This document shows positions 9,987-21,050 of a DNA stretch of 64,000 bases, one piece after another. Made by a program: the position numbers and the translations under genes. The notes under the pieces are model-generated. The model searched no databases. It was not told where the DNA came from and saw only the letters and a program-made list of their open reading frames with translations. The stretch's first letter is position 1; each line of letters opens with the position of its first letter. Source of the stretch: Ophiura sarsii (Eukaryota; Echinodermata; Ophiuroidea; Amphilepidida; Ophiuridae); contig CM069447.1 in the NCBI GenBank assembly GCA_035610835.1, positions 37,546,057 to 37,610,056 on the forward strand, given 5' to 3'.

Positions 9987-10401
9987 GAGCGTGTTTCTGC
10001 TGGGGAAGAAACCGCTAATAAACGCTAAGTTTGCCCAGTAGAAATAGGCAGAACCCGGCAATAATCGGTATTTTTGGTAATCCCAAAAACCTTCACAAAT
10101 CAGGTTTGGAAACGGCAATAATCGGCAATAAACCCAATAGAAACAGAGAGGCGATTCTTAGCGGTTTGTGCCGTGAACCGTGTCATGCTGGGTTATACAC
10201 ATTATTGTGAAGCAATCTTTTTCAGGTGCGGTGGCATTGTTTGGCCCAACAAAAGGTCAAATGTCGTGGCCCATCGACTAGAATCGATAAACTTAGCGGT
10301 AACTTTTCGCGAGTAGAAACAGAGGGGATTAAAAACTGCCCGATTGAAACTTAGCGTTTATTAGCGTTTACTTTTTGCAGTGCCCCAGCAGAAACACGCT
10401 C
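9987..10401. mobile_element. Foldback MITE (TIR GAGCGTGTTTCTGCTGGGG)
   Basis: 415 bp between CTA copies. Ends GAGCGTGTTTCTGCTGGGG / CCCCAGCAGAAACACGCTC are exact complements over 19 bp. Internal AAACGCTAAGTTT and AAACTTAGCGTTTATTAGCG are also inverted. It lies in intron 3. Confidence 0.82.
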
Positions 10402-10584
10402 CTAGTCACAGGGTGAAAAAGACCTAAGTTAGCACAATTGTTCATATTTTCTGATTGGTAAATGGAGCCCAACCTCTTTTCCCCCAGTTGTAGCTATTCC
10501 AATTGAATGTCTTACACCTCCTATGGATGATATGACTTTTATCTTCCACACATGGAGTGTAAACTTCATGGAATTGCCCATGCG

Positions 10585-10676
10585 GGTAACCCCATTTGAA
10601 ATTCACACTCCCTGTGGGGAAGATTAGGTATATGTCTTCCACAGGGGGTGGGTGGAGTTCAAATGGAATAGCCAAT
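10585..10676. repeat. Palindromic CCATTTGAAAT/CTTCCACAGGGGG repeat
   Basis: Unsplit copy of the repeat disrupted at 51 kb. CCCATTTGAAATTCACACTC pairs with GAGTTCAAATGG; the centre is GGGGAAGATTAGGTATATG. A more degraded repeat of the same kind lies just left (10495-10580). Confidence 0.7.
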
Positions 10677-10685
10677 TACACAACT

Positions 10686-11001
10686 TTCGGTGGGGTGGTA
10701 CTCGGATTTGGTTTGGTCAGGGGTGTGCGGCTGGAGATTCAAAAAACCCTACCCATTTCTAAGGTCGATTTTGGTGAAAAAAGTACCCATTTCTAAGGGT
10801 TTTGCTTCATTATAGACCCAATTTTCGCAAATTATCAGGAAAATAGACCTATTTTTTGCAAATTTTCGCGAAAATATACCCATTTGTAAAAAGTTACCCC
10901 ATTATTAGGGATTTTCCAGCACAAAACCATATCCCCCATGTTTTTAGGGATTTTTTACAAAAAAGCTACCCATTAGAGCAGCACATTCCCATATAAGGTG
11001 A

Positions 11002-11037
<36 letters not shown>
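10686..11037. mobile_element. GGTACTCGGATTTGG element ending in poly-C
   Basis: About 350 bp starting GGTACTCGGATTTGGTTTGG and containing CCCATTTCTAAGG and TTTTCGCGAAAATATACCC words. It ends in a run of 34 C (11004-11037), 14 bp from the exon-3 donor. Other copies: 17958-18340 (flanked by the direct repeat TTGCAATCC) and 35000-35342 (ending in 21 C). Confidence 0.72.
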
Positions 11038-11051
11038 TAGGCATGACTTAC

Positions 11052-11202
11052 CTGTAATAATTGCCACCGTGGTTAAATAGTTGCCCATTTCTATTGAGTG
11101 TGTAGTTGTAAAACTTTGAGTTCTGTAGCAGACCAACCCACTCCATCCAACCATCCGGGATATACGAACCATCGTAACGATTTAAATATTTACCAAAATA
11201 TG
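11052..11202 (-). CDS. Sulf: Sulf exon 3: catalytic-domain core
   Basis: 151-bp exon, phase 1 in and phase 2 out, acceptor TTTTACAG|CA, donor ACAG|GTAAGT. It encodes residues 153-203, reading [18 protein letters not shown] and then [20 protein letters not shown]. The human SULF1 counterparts are FFGKYLNEYNGSYIPPGW and [20 protein letters not shown]. The Sulf-type S-Y-I-P-x-G-W stretch separates it from GNS, which has a longer insert here. Asn185 in NYT is a likely glycosylation site. A 34-base C homopolymer lies in intron 3 only 14 bp past the donor (11004-11037), which is unusually close to a splice site. Confidence 0.95.
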
Positions 11203-11271
11203 CTGTAAAAAACAAAAGAAATTGTGATTTCAATCGTAACATTTACCTTTTTAACCATTTAATCTATGAAA

Positions 11272-11560
11272 TGTTAACCCTAACCCTGGCGGAGAGATTT
11301 TGGTGTGGAATGGGGGAGGGGGAAAATTGAGGGATTTTGAACAATCAAACCACCGCGGTCCGATCTGGATTCAATCCTCGGTGGTTTGTTTGTACACCCC
11401 TATCGATTGAGCTAACACGCGAGAGCCTTCCCGGGCAGCAATTTGGTACCCACATATGAGTTTGGTCGATGACGTCATTCAAATCAATGAGAAAGCATGC
11501 GCTTGTGGAGAGGATTTTGCATAGTAATTTGTAGTATTTAGTTCTGTTAGGGTTAATTTT
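11272..11560 (-). mobile_element. tRNA-derived SINE in intron 2
   Basis: On the minus strand an A-box-like GTTAGCTCAATCGATAGGGG and B-box-like GGATTGAATCC mark a tRNA head. The opposite arm shares GCATGCGC and GGAGAGG with the triplicated SINE at 22.3-23.2 kb but has a different head. It is bounded by TTAGGGTT / AACCCTAACC words. Confidence 0.6.
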
Positions 11561-12743
11561 TTCAAAGAAAGGTAGGCAGAGGAACTAAAACCAGTTATGT
11601 GATGAATCAATCAAAATTTGGAAGGAAGGAGGTCAAGGGGAGCAATGAATTGAAAATAAATATGCATTTAAAGCCATTTTCTATCGTAACTTTATGCTTA
11701 ACTTTGTTATCAGACTTGCCTATAATGCAAAACCCAAATTTGAAAGAAAAAGGGGCATATAAAAAATCTGGTAAACTATAAAGACTTGTGTTTACCCAGG
11801 TGTGTAATAGTACATCCCTTAAAATCCCTCACACCCAATCACAGCACAGTCTACTCCCAACTCGGGTGACCACCATGAAAGGAGCGGGGGTGACATGTGG
11901 GTAGAGGTTATCAATGTTTGGATGCCTTCTGCACACTATAAGATTTGCATGGAATATAGACAGATTTCCATGTTTATACCTAATAATACCATTGTTGATA
12001 AAACCTTTGATGACGGGACAGGTGAACATTTGGCTGCCCTAAGCTTAGGTGCCAAGTACCTAATAGTGATAAGTCACAATAATGCCCATCTCATGGCTCT
12101 TTCATACTCCCATCGTCGTTGCACATCAGCCACTCCGCGAATAAAAGTAGACATGGCTTCAACCAGCATGCCGATATCCGTCAACGTTGGCCGATGCGTA
12201 ACAACGAGGGTATGAACGGACCATCCTTATGAAACCCTAAGTTTGAGCAGACCATTTTTGGTTAAAAATTCAGTGTTGCCTGTAGTAAACCACAAGATCG
12301 GTCAGATGTATGAAGAGCAGGGTTAGTGGGGGCAGATGGGTGTAGGGGACAACTATGCTGGTTCGTCTCCTGTACATTGAGAGATTTACACAGGGTATAT
12401 GGGGGATTTCAATGTTTATACCTAATACCATTGTTGTGAAACCTATGATGACAGGACTTGTGAACATTTGCGTACCACATGCCTATGTGCCAAGTACATG
12501 GGGGGGGGGGGGCTCAAATTACTTTTTTACATGTGTGCCTCTGAAGATTTGACATCCTGACCCACTTTATGATATGACTGGGTGTTTTTTTGGCCATTTT
12601 CATGATGCTTGTTTGTGATTTTGGACCCGTGTTAAGGTTTCCAGCACATGAATCATAACCCATATGTAGGGGGAATTTCTTTGCAAAAGAAGTGACCCAT
12701 TAGAGCATCACATACTTAAATAACTTATACATGTGAGTACCGA

Positions 12744-12765
12744 CCCCCCCCCCCCCCCCCCCCCC
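12744..12765. repeat. 22-base poly-C run
   Basis: C homopolymer closing a degraded copy of the GGTACTCGG/poly-C element (about 12600-12770) in intron 2. Elsewhere in 11600-13200 there is no feature beyond the partial MITE end near 12170-12220 and a loose duplication of GTTTATACCTAATACCATTG at 11972, 12413 and 12829. Confidence 0.75.
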
Positions 12766-13205
12766 ACCCCCAAGGAGAATGAATGAGACATGGATGGGGT
12801 TAACAGTGTTTAAGAAACAGATTTCCATGTTTATACCTCATACCATTGTTGTTTAAACCTATACGATGATATGACTTATTGGGTGCAAGTGCCATTGCCT
12901 ATGTGTTAGGATAACCCATCACTAAGCAAGACATTATTGCAGCATACGCTCCTACATGTAGGATTTCATTTGCCCATCGACACCTATTATTTTAACTCCA
13001 GGTCTCCTTTGGGTAGGTTTATTATTTTAATTTTAGGACCTTACCGCTATAAACCCACATATGGACCCTCGATCCAGTACAGGCAGCCGATTCATTCAAT
13101 GGATTAACGGATTTCAACGGTGAGTGTGCGGGTGGTGAGTCTTACTTGGGTATGTTCTTTTGGGCTATTCCATTTAAAATCCACACACCCTCAACGGAAA
13201 ACAAA

Positions 13206-13434
13206 CACTTTCCACACAGCTATTGGTTTACCATACAAACAGATTTGTTAGCAACCTTTCCCACCTTTCAAGGTCTATCCAAAGGATTACTGAATCAATA
13301 CTAGGCATGTTTGTACTTAATTCAATGCATTTCACATGGTGATTTCAAATATGGTAATGAAATTAAACAATCTTAACATTTTTGAAACATTTTGTGACAT
13401 TTTGGAATGTCGTCTGCAGACAACTGCCGCGTGA
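13206..13434. mobile_element. TTAA MITE family 1, diverged copy
   Basis: Begins CACTTTCCACACAGC and ends near AACTGCCGCGTG, with the shared internal CTGCAGAC and ATTTCAAATATGG blocks. The flanking TTAA is lost on both sides (AAACA and ATCAAA). It lies in intron 1, 370 bp past the exon-2 acceptor side of the repeat-rich stretch near exon 2. Confidence 0.7.
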
Positions 13435-13591
13435 TCAAATGGATTCACCCATGCAGGTAACCCCATTTGAAATTCACACTCCCTGTGGAGAATATTGGTA
13501 GCGGCCTTCCACAGGGGGTGTATGGATGTTAAATGGAATAGTCGATAACAATGGTCCTTTCATAATTATTTTTACAAATTAACAAATTTAC

Positions 13592-13831
13592 CTGTTCTAT
13601 AATTAGCATTTTGTAGAAAAGCTCCAAAATTTCTCTTCTCTGGCCCTGCTCTCCACTCGTCCGAGACACAATGATCCTGATTGCTGTACACTCGGTGGTT
13701 GTGGACGTACTGACCGGTTAAAATGCTGCTCCGCGACGGACAACACAGGGGCGTCGTCACAAAAGCGTTGACGAAACGTGCTCCTTTTTCTCCCAGAAGA
13801 CGTCTGGTTTTGTTCATTGCACTCATGGACC
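13592..13831 (-). CDS. Sulf: Sulf exon 2: sulfatase active-site signature
   Basis: 240-bp exon, phase 1 at both ends, acceptor TTTCAG|GG and donor ACAG|GTAAAT. It encodes residues 73-152 and carries sulfatase signature I, TTPLCCPSRSSILTG. Cys103 in C-P-S-R is the residue expected to be oxidised to formylglycine by SUMF1, the catalytic nucleophile of all type I sulfatases; Arg106 completes the motif. AMNKTRRLL and YVHNHRVYSN closely follow the human SULF1 equivalents (VMNKTRKIM, YVHNHNVYTN). Asn79 in NKT is a possible N-glycosylation site. No residue needed for catalysis is missing. The exon ends within the codon for Ala153 ([10 protein letters not shown]). Confidence 0.96.
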
Positions 13832-14132
13832 CTGAAATGAGAAATGAAATGATCAAATTAAAAATGTGAAAAAATCTATTACATCTTGGGGAATATTTCT
13901 GGCTAATCTTTTCTTTAAATTAATCATGAAGCCATAAACAACTCCCCCTACTTAAATTACCCATCAAAAATGTGCATTATCAAAAATTCAATTTTCTCTT
14001 TAATTTTCTGAAACACCAATATATACTTGAGTAATAGCGCCATCGCTTGACTAAACTTCTACAGTTTGAAACATTGACACTTTGATAAAGTTCCTGCATC
14101 ATGTTTTATAGCAGCAGGCCCACCAGGCCTAA

Positions 14133-14463
14133 GGCCAACAACAACAAAAAAGTTGACTTGCCCTTTCAGGGTCAAAGTCAGGGTCGGACGGTCGGATTTT
14201 TTTTTTTTTTTTTGAAAATTTTTGAAAATTTACTGCACAAAAACACGTTTTAAAGATTTTTTTTTTGATTTTTTTTGATTTTTTTTTTGATTTTTAAACA
14301 AACAGATTCTACTTAAAAACACGTTTAGATCTTTCTTTATTGTTATGTGCTTCTTTCAATTTTTTAATTTTTTTTTTTCAATCTTTTTTTAATTTTTAAT
14401 AGCGACCCTAGATTTCCGAAAATTAGGGTCGGTCGGAAAGGGCAAGTCAACCTTTTTTCTTTT
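14133..14463. mobile_element. MITE with ends AGTTGACTTGCCCTTTC and GGTCGGTCGG core
   Basis: Ends AAAGTTGACTTGCCCTTTC / GAAAGGGCAAGTCAACCTTTT enclose poly-T-rich DNA and GGGTCGGACGGTCGGATTTT. Related elements: 54075-54235, 55062-55400, 56773-57160. It is in intron 1. Confidence 0.75.
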
Positions 14464-14469
14464 TTTTGC

Positions 14470-16800
14470 CTAATGTTAATTGTGTATCAGTTGAATACAA
14501 ATGGATACACATACTTCTTTGAAATTAAACGCATACCAAGAAATAGAGGACATTTGTGTAGAGCCGCAGTAAAAGGGTGCGATTATCTCTCAAAGAAAAA
14601 GTTATCTCTGGTTTGACCCATTTACTTAGTCATTTCAAATTTATAGCTATTGTTAACCACTTGAGAACTACCGGCCGATTGGTTAAAAAGATGGATACAT
14701 CATTTATTGCACCAATCAGAGACATTTTTACAATAGTTGTATCCCTGATAAAGATTGGAGTGAAATATTTTACAAGATGCATTTTAATTGGCTATTCAAA
14801 TGAGTATATCTTGCAATAAACCAATCAGAACCATTGTAAGAAAGGCCGGTAGTGCCCAGGGGGTTAACCTCCTAGAATCTGTCTCTTGGACATTCAGACC
14901 AGACTAACACAATATTGATATTGATATCACAACCACAATACTGTAAAAACAGAAATATTCACGAGTTTAAAATTTCACGAATCAGCAATACTGGCCTAAA
15001 TCATGGCATGAACATTTCGTGAATGTAAACTTTGCAATGCACTGCTACAATACAAGGTAGATTGGAAATATTTGGGGGCGTGAACATTTTCCCAGGAAGT
15101 GCTCCTCGCAAATTTCGCGAAATTTAAATACACACAAACATTTCTGGTTTTACTGAACTACCACTTCCTAGGTAGGTCAATGCCCTCGCCTGTTTGACCT
15201 TAAAATGTCCTTTACACCCCACTGTTTTGCCACAATGTTTACCCCTCCCCCACACCCAGTTTACAAAAGAGATAACCTTTACCTGACTGGTGTTAATCTG
15301 ACCAATGTCTAGCCTGCAACCAAATTGTCATTAGGGTCAAGTAAAAAAAATGAATGTGTTTCTCGTCTCCACCTCACCAATTTTGGGAGATATTCAAATA
15401 TTTTGTTTTTTCGTATTTCCGTGAAAACTTGTTTTCATAAATTGTTGTGTTGATAGAAAAGAGATGATAAGAAGTGCTTGGATATCAAATTGTAAACATA
15501 TTACACACATTTTCCCAGGCTCAGGTATAGCAATAAGGAAAAAACAAACAATAACGAGGGCCTCTCCATGTTTACGATATGATGACAAAAAGCTTCAACA
15601 ATGGGAAATTAGCGCAGATATGAGTAATACATTTGTGAAGAAATAACAAATAGTAAAGGCCGATTTAAAAAAGAAATCTGGACGAGAAATATATCTTTGT
15701 TACTTGGCCTCATATCACCACATATTTTGACATTTTTCATATTACAATTTTCACACTTGATATGCACCAAACAGTTTGTTTTTTGTTTGTTTTGGGGGGG
15801 TGAAGAAATTAAAGATTATATTGAAATCATCATAACTTTAAAAATGTCCATTCAAAAAAAAATTGAATGAGGTATCAGGTATCAAACTACGTAGAAGAAA
15901 TGCTTGCATTGATTATCTCAGATTTTTATACCAATTATTGATTTTGTATTACTACATTAGCCAACATCAAAGCACCTGGTCGAGAACCTTTTTGTGTTAC
16001 ATGTAGGTGTATATCCAAGCCTATGTAATGAAGACACTTTCATTCCTGAGGAATAACAATGTGCATTTTTCTTATTTGGCTTTACGTGATTTAAAATTCG
16101 CGTAACATCAAATCAAAAAAATAATCAGTTTTTAAATTAGACCATACTATGTCCTGATAATGTAAACATCAAATCATGGGCCAATCCGCTTTGATTAAGA
16201 TGACCAAAAAAAAATAACCATCAAAATAAATTTCATCACCACATAAATATTTGCAAGGTTTACCAAGAAAAACACATGATTAAGAGTTATACCAAAGGAT
16301 TGGTGTGAACAATGTGTACTGCTCCTTCCAAGAAATCAAACTACACAAATAAAGTCTGTCTATATAGACATGGTCTAATGAACCCCAGAGGGGTTTGTAC
16401 TCGAGTTGGGTACAGACGAGGGCAACCGCAAGAAAAAGCTTGGCTAAAACAGACGATGATGATGGCTACGATTAGCCTCCAAATCTGCAATTTGTAAATC
16501 TGTGGATTCTATAAAAACATTTTATACCACATGTCATGTTAAAATTAAATTATTGATAGTCATATGTTTTAAAACTAGCCTAACAACTCAACATTGAACT
16601 TAACCCTTGAGACTGAGAAATTCTATAGTATAAGCAATTTGCCCAAATTTAATTTTTGTATTGAACACAATTTGCCCAACTTGACTTTTTGTATTGGACA
16701 CAATTTTCCCAATTCTGCATTTTGTATTGGACACAATTTTCCCACATTTGATTTTTGTACTTAAACCATTTACTCAAATTTGATTTTCGTATTGGGCACA
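14470..16800. other. Intron 1 DNA with no recognised feature
   Basis: I see no exon, RNA gene or bounded element here. TTTTCCCAACTTTGATTTTTG-type words near 16620-16805 form a short tandem repeat of about 35 bp (TTTGTATTGGACACAATTTT), four or five copies, leading into the SINE. Confidence 0.5.
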
Positions 16801-16804
16801 ATTT
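16622..16804. repeat. ~36-bp tandem repeat (ATTTTTGTATTGGACACAAT)
   Basis: About five diverged units of ACACAATTTGCCCAACTTGA / TTTTGTATTGG, ending at the SINE head. Period read by eye is near 36 bp. Confidence 0.75.
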
Positions 16805-17135
16805 GTCCACAGTTAGCGTAGTCCAGCTGATAAGCTCTCGCTCCACAATACAAAGATTGTGGGTTCGAGTCCCGTTGCGCCCAGCGTGTTGTGTCCTTGG
16901 GCAAGGCACTTTACCGCGCTTGCCTCTCTTCACCCAGGTGTATAAATGGGTACCGGCATTAATTATTGTTGGGAAGTAAAACAGACTCGCTGTGCGGGAG
17001 GAGTGGCGAACCCCCTACAGCCAAAATTACATAAAGGAGTCTGGCCCAAACGCAAAGGAAAGAGAGATGGGCACTCCGCGCGCGAGCTTAGCTCGGCACA
17101 AGTCTTTACTTTTTTTACTTAACTTGTTTTTTTTG
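16805..17135 (+). mobile_element. tRNA-derived SINE with conserved central domain
   Basis: A tRNA-like head with A-box TAGCGTAGTCCAGC and a perfect B-box GGTTCGAGTCC. It is followed by GTCCTTGGGCAAGGCACTTT, CTTCACCCAGGTGTATAAAT and GGGTACC, words shared by many bilaterian SINEs. The tail is T-rich (17107-17135). It lies antisense to Sulf in intron 1. Confidence 0.78.
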
Positions 17136-17380
17136 GGGTACAGGATACATGCAATGAGTCCAAATCGGCTTCCTATATATTGAACCTGATTTGCCGAAAT
17201 CAGCATTTTTTATTGGTTCCTCATCTATCGCAGATAACCATTTCCAAATATATCCAAATATCACATTTCATGTCAAAACTAAATCTCATCCTAAAATCAT
17301 CTCTGTTGAACCAATTAATTGGCTCTTATCGAGAGCCATTGTTTTGATTTCTCATCATAATGGTTTGAAAACTGTGTTAA

Positions 17381-17750
17381 AGGGGCACAGAGAGATGTAT
17401 CGATATACTTAATGAGAAAATAACGTAAAGATAATCATCAACATAGCCCAAATCCAAAATGTCATACAATACCGACATCGCCTTCAGGCAAAATAAGCAA
17501 ATAACGGCACTTCCGGGTTGAGATTTGCCGCGAGTAAAACGATAGCATAACTTCCAAATTCAGCACCTAGTTTCGATATGATGATATCGAAACTAAGAAA
17601 ATCATGAAAGTTTATATGATAAACGGCGAATGTTGGTAAACTGTTTCAGATGGTAGTTAGTATGAGCCTAAGTATTACTTTGATGCAAAAAAAACCCTGA
17701 TTTCCAGGATAATTGAGGGCGCACTACCATATGTATCTCTCAATGCCCAT
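17381..17750. mobile_element. TTAA-target MITE family 2 (TIR AGGGGCATTGAGAGATG)
   Basis: 370 bp between TTAA copies (17377-17380, 17751-17754). Ends AGGGGCACAGAGAGATGTAT and ATCTCTCAATGCCCAT. The centre holds a hairpin, TTTCGATATGATGATATCGAAA. Same family at 28042-28421, 52175-52552 and 41655-42121; fragments at 38750-38836 and 40684-40727. Confidence 0.82.
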
Positions 17751-17957
17751 TTAATGTCTGTGGGTCTATTGTTCATATTTACTCTTCACAATACAGAAGG
17801 AAAATATCTACTCCACTAAAGTAATATAATTTTAGTAAATAGCAGGCAATATACTAAGTTTTTAAAATGCCCAAATGCAATTAGACTTGTACATGCGCAT
17901 AAATATCCCTTTAATTCATCGGCGACAAAGTTTAAACAAAAATGTTTGTTGCAATCC

Positions 17958-18340
17958 CGGGAGGGGTACTCGCCTAAGACGGTAGCCTATACGGGGGTGT
18001 GCCGCTCTAATGGGTAGGTTTTTGGGCACAAAATCCCTAAACATGGGGTATGATTTTGTGCTGGAAATCCCTAATAATGGGGTCAATTTTTACAAATTAG
18101 TCTATTTCCGCGAAATTTTTGTCTATTTTCGCAAAAATTTGGTCTATTTTCGCGAAAATTTGCAAAAATTAGGTATATTTTCCCGATAATTTGCGAACAT
18201 TTGGTCTAAAATGAAGCAAAACCCCTAAAAATGGGTACCGATTTTTCCAAAATCACCCCTAAAAATGGGTATGGGTTTTGAATCTCCAGCGGCACACCCC
18301 CGACCAAACCAAATCCGAGTACCCCCCCCCCCCCCCGGGG
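17958..18340. mobile_element. GGTACTCG/poly-C element with 9-bp direct repeats
   Basis: Starts CGGGAGGGGTACTCG and ends CCGAGTACCCC with a 14-C run and GGGG. TTGCAATCC stands on both sides (17949-17957 and 18341-18349), a probable target duplication. This is the only copy here with such flanks. Confidence 0.7.
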
Positions 18341-18880
18341 TTGCAATCCTCGGTCGGCGAACATTATTGGGATTAGCGCTTGTGCCTACGCCTTAATATT
18401 AACTTCCCCTCTCTTCCCCACCCTATAGCCCGCTTCATACCACATTCACACGCAATAACATTAACTATACATTGCACAAAATAAATTCGGGTATTTCTTG
18501 TCAGAAAACTGAACACGCATCACTCAACAATCGCTCTGACAATCCCAGGCCTCCTGGGAAATTATCCACGTCAAATAATCTAGCACCAGATTTGCAAAAT
18601 CATTTCATTTTGTAATTTCGATTTGCAGAATCATTTCATTTTTTTCTTATTTCATTTTGATTTACTGCTACACATCTACATAACGGTAACTACATCTGTT
18701 TGAAAGCTAGAGTAATTTCAGTTCCAGACAAGACGAGTTTATAGCAAAACGTGGTAAAATGTACCATCCAATTTGGGAAAATTTGAGATTTTGTTACTAG
18801 AAATGAAAGCCGCACTTTTTTAATTGCACATTCTTATATAGTCGGTGGGGTCTTGAATGGATGTCAACAGGCAATTTGAT

Positions 18881-19074
18881 CGGTTTTGGGCTAATTTACA
18901 GCCGATACGCACGATATATTATGAGACCTGTAGGTTTTGGCGGAGATTAATTCATTTTAATAATAATACCCTCAATGCGGTTTTGGGCTAATTTACAGCC
19001 GATACGCACGATATATTATGAGACCTATAGGTTTTGGCGGAGATTAATTCATTTTAATAATAATACCCTCAGTG
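18881..19074. repeat. 97-bp direct tandem duplication
   Basis: Two copies, 18881-18977 and 18978-19074, nearly identical (CGGTTTTGGGCTAATTTACA ... ACCCTCAATG). A recent duplication in intron 1. Confidence 0.9.
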
Positions 19075-20320
19075 CGTATGGTCACCGCGTTAAGATGTTC
19101 AAACGCGGCCTACAGAAAGTTGTTGGTGAATGCATTGTGCATATAACGCAGAGTGGGAAATTTATTGTTGTTTGATTAAAATAAATCTAACAAAAAACAG
19201 TATTTTTATGATAAAATATACATGTACAAATAACTAATAAACTATAAATAAAAATGAGAATAAAATATAGCTTGTACATGTAGCTGTTTTGCTATATACG
19301 TTTGTCTTAAAGGGATCAACAAAAGGAAGTATACCACTTTGTTTATGTCATTTTGAATAACATTCATTTTTTTTTACCAAACAGGCTAAATAGGCATTTA
19401 GATGAATCTTTTAGGCATAATTTGATACCAAATTTGCCCCCTAACAACAAAGATAAACCATGATTAGCACCATTTAAAGACAAATATCCCATTTTCAAAA
19501 GTCGCATAGTTTAAAATGCATATAATAAGGAAGATACAAACTTGTTACAAACATCTTTAACTCTGAAACACATGAACTGAAGAAAAAAGCGGGAGGGGAC
19601 GCTAAACAGGTTATTTTTTTATTTTGCCTTACATATTCGTGTTTGCATGTAGAATTAAGGACTAAAACAGTTTAATGTGTTTAAATGGCACCCAATAAAC
19701 TGTCTATACATCTCTATACATAACTGCTGTGCAATGTAAAGGGAATTATCCCAATGGCATTTTGAGGAAATTAAGTCACCATTTAATGTGAACAATTTCC
19801 TGCATTAATAACATACTTTCTTATCAGCAAAGCAATAAGCAATTAATGTATGGAAAATGTCAACAGGTCATACGAATCAATTCTAAAATGTGTGGCGGCA
19901 CAACATTGTCCTTTGTCGTTAAAGGCATACTCGCATATTTGGCATAAAGAAACTTTGTGTAGAGCGTGCTCCAACATCTTGATTCACACATCAGCATTGG
20001 CACACATGCATTGATTTTCTAATTTTGTTTGAAAACAGAGATGTTGATCTATAATCAACAAACTGACTCTCTGCATTCTTGCATTTCAACATTTAAGGAT
20101 ACATAAACTTTTTCTTATTTTGGCCTTTATCAATGCGAGCTAACATTAATTAATGATAAAGATTTTGTTTGCTTTCAGGTGTTGAATTGAGGTCATTATT
20201 GTACATGGCAAAACAAAAAGTTAACAGCAACTTTGCCAGCATTTTTCCATCATGAATCATGTTAGTTAAGGGTTGGAATAATGTTCAATTGAAAATCCAT
20301 TTTGATATATATTGTGGCTG
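19075..20320. other. Intron 1 DNA with no recognised feature
   Basis: AT-rich, no reading frame of note, no bounded repeat seen. Confidence 0.5.
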
Positions 20321-20573
20321 TTCTGTCAAAACCTTGTATATTTTTCTGGCCCTTCAGCATGTATAAAAAAAGTAAAACTGCCCAACGGTTAAGCATATGA
20401 TGTGTTGCTATACATGTTCAGGGGCAAGATAACTTCTTACACAAGGTTTTGACAGATAGATATGTTTTTGGCCATTGAACATGTTTAGAGCAGACTGCCC
20501 AGACGTTAGGAAGTATCACATTAATATACATACTGAAAAGCTGGATGGATGATACAAAGTTTCGACAGAATGA
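20321..20573. mobile_element. MITE of the GCTGTTCTGTCAAAACC family
   Basis: Ends GCTGTTCTGTCAAAACCTTG and CAAAGTTTCGACAGAATGAC; internal CCTTCAGCATGTATA and GAACATGTTTAGAGCAGACTG as in the 1.1-kb copy. Confidence 0.68.
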
Positions 20574-20612
20574 CTAGGATCGATCAATTTGTAAGAATGA
20601 AGTGTTAAAGTA

Positions 20613-21050
20613 TGCACTTATCAATTGCAAACCTAGCCCCGGGGGACCTGGGGCATGGCGGGGACCGTAGCAATCATACACAACACGTTGCCCGGCTATG
20701 CTGGGGTGGGGGTGTACTGGGGCCGAACAAAATGTGCCCCCGCTAGCCGAGGCGTGTAGCCGGGACGTAGCGGGGGCAAACATCACTGAGAAATAAGCCG
20801 GGGAATGGCCGGGCAGTGTAGCGGGGGCGTAGCCGGGGTGTACACGCACAGAGCGGGGACGTACGCTAAGGTACACACAATGTATACACCTGAACAGTAA
20901 CCGGGGTGTACACTTTGTCCTGGCCATAGGGGGGGGGGGGGGGGCTGGGACTGTAGCAGGGACGTACACGACTGTACCCGGGACGTCACATCGGCAATTT
21001 GTACATCCCAGCCCTAATCCCAGGGTCCTGGGATGCAATTGATAAGTGCA
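20613..21050. mobile_element. Harbinger-like element, TIR TGCACTTATCAATTGCA, GC-rich interior
   Basis: 438 bp with exact ends TGCACTTATCAATTGCA / TGCAATTGATAAGTGCA and TTA on the right. The interior is GC-rich, made of degenerate GTACGTCCCCGCTATGCCCCGGC words. Two further copies: 32787-34245 and 44360-44922, both with TTA on both sides. The long open frames across it come only from base composition. Confidence 0.82.

Noticed and set aside
16805..16880. Functional tRNA gene
   Set aside because: A and B boxes are present but arms do not pair as a tRNA and the sequence continues into a SINE body.
20574..21038. 154-codon Pro/Arg/Cys-rich frame
   Set aside because: Lies inside the GC-rich TGCACTTATC element; frames there are open on several strands because of composition and word repeats.
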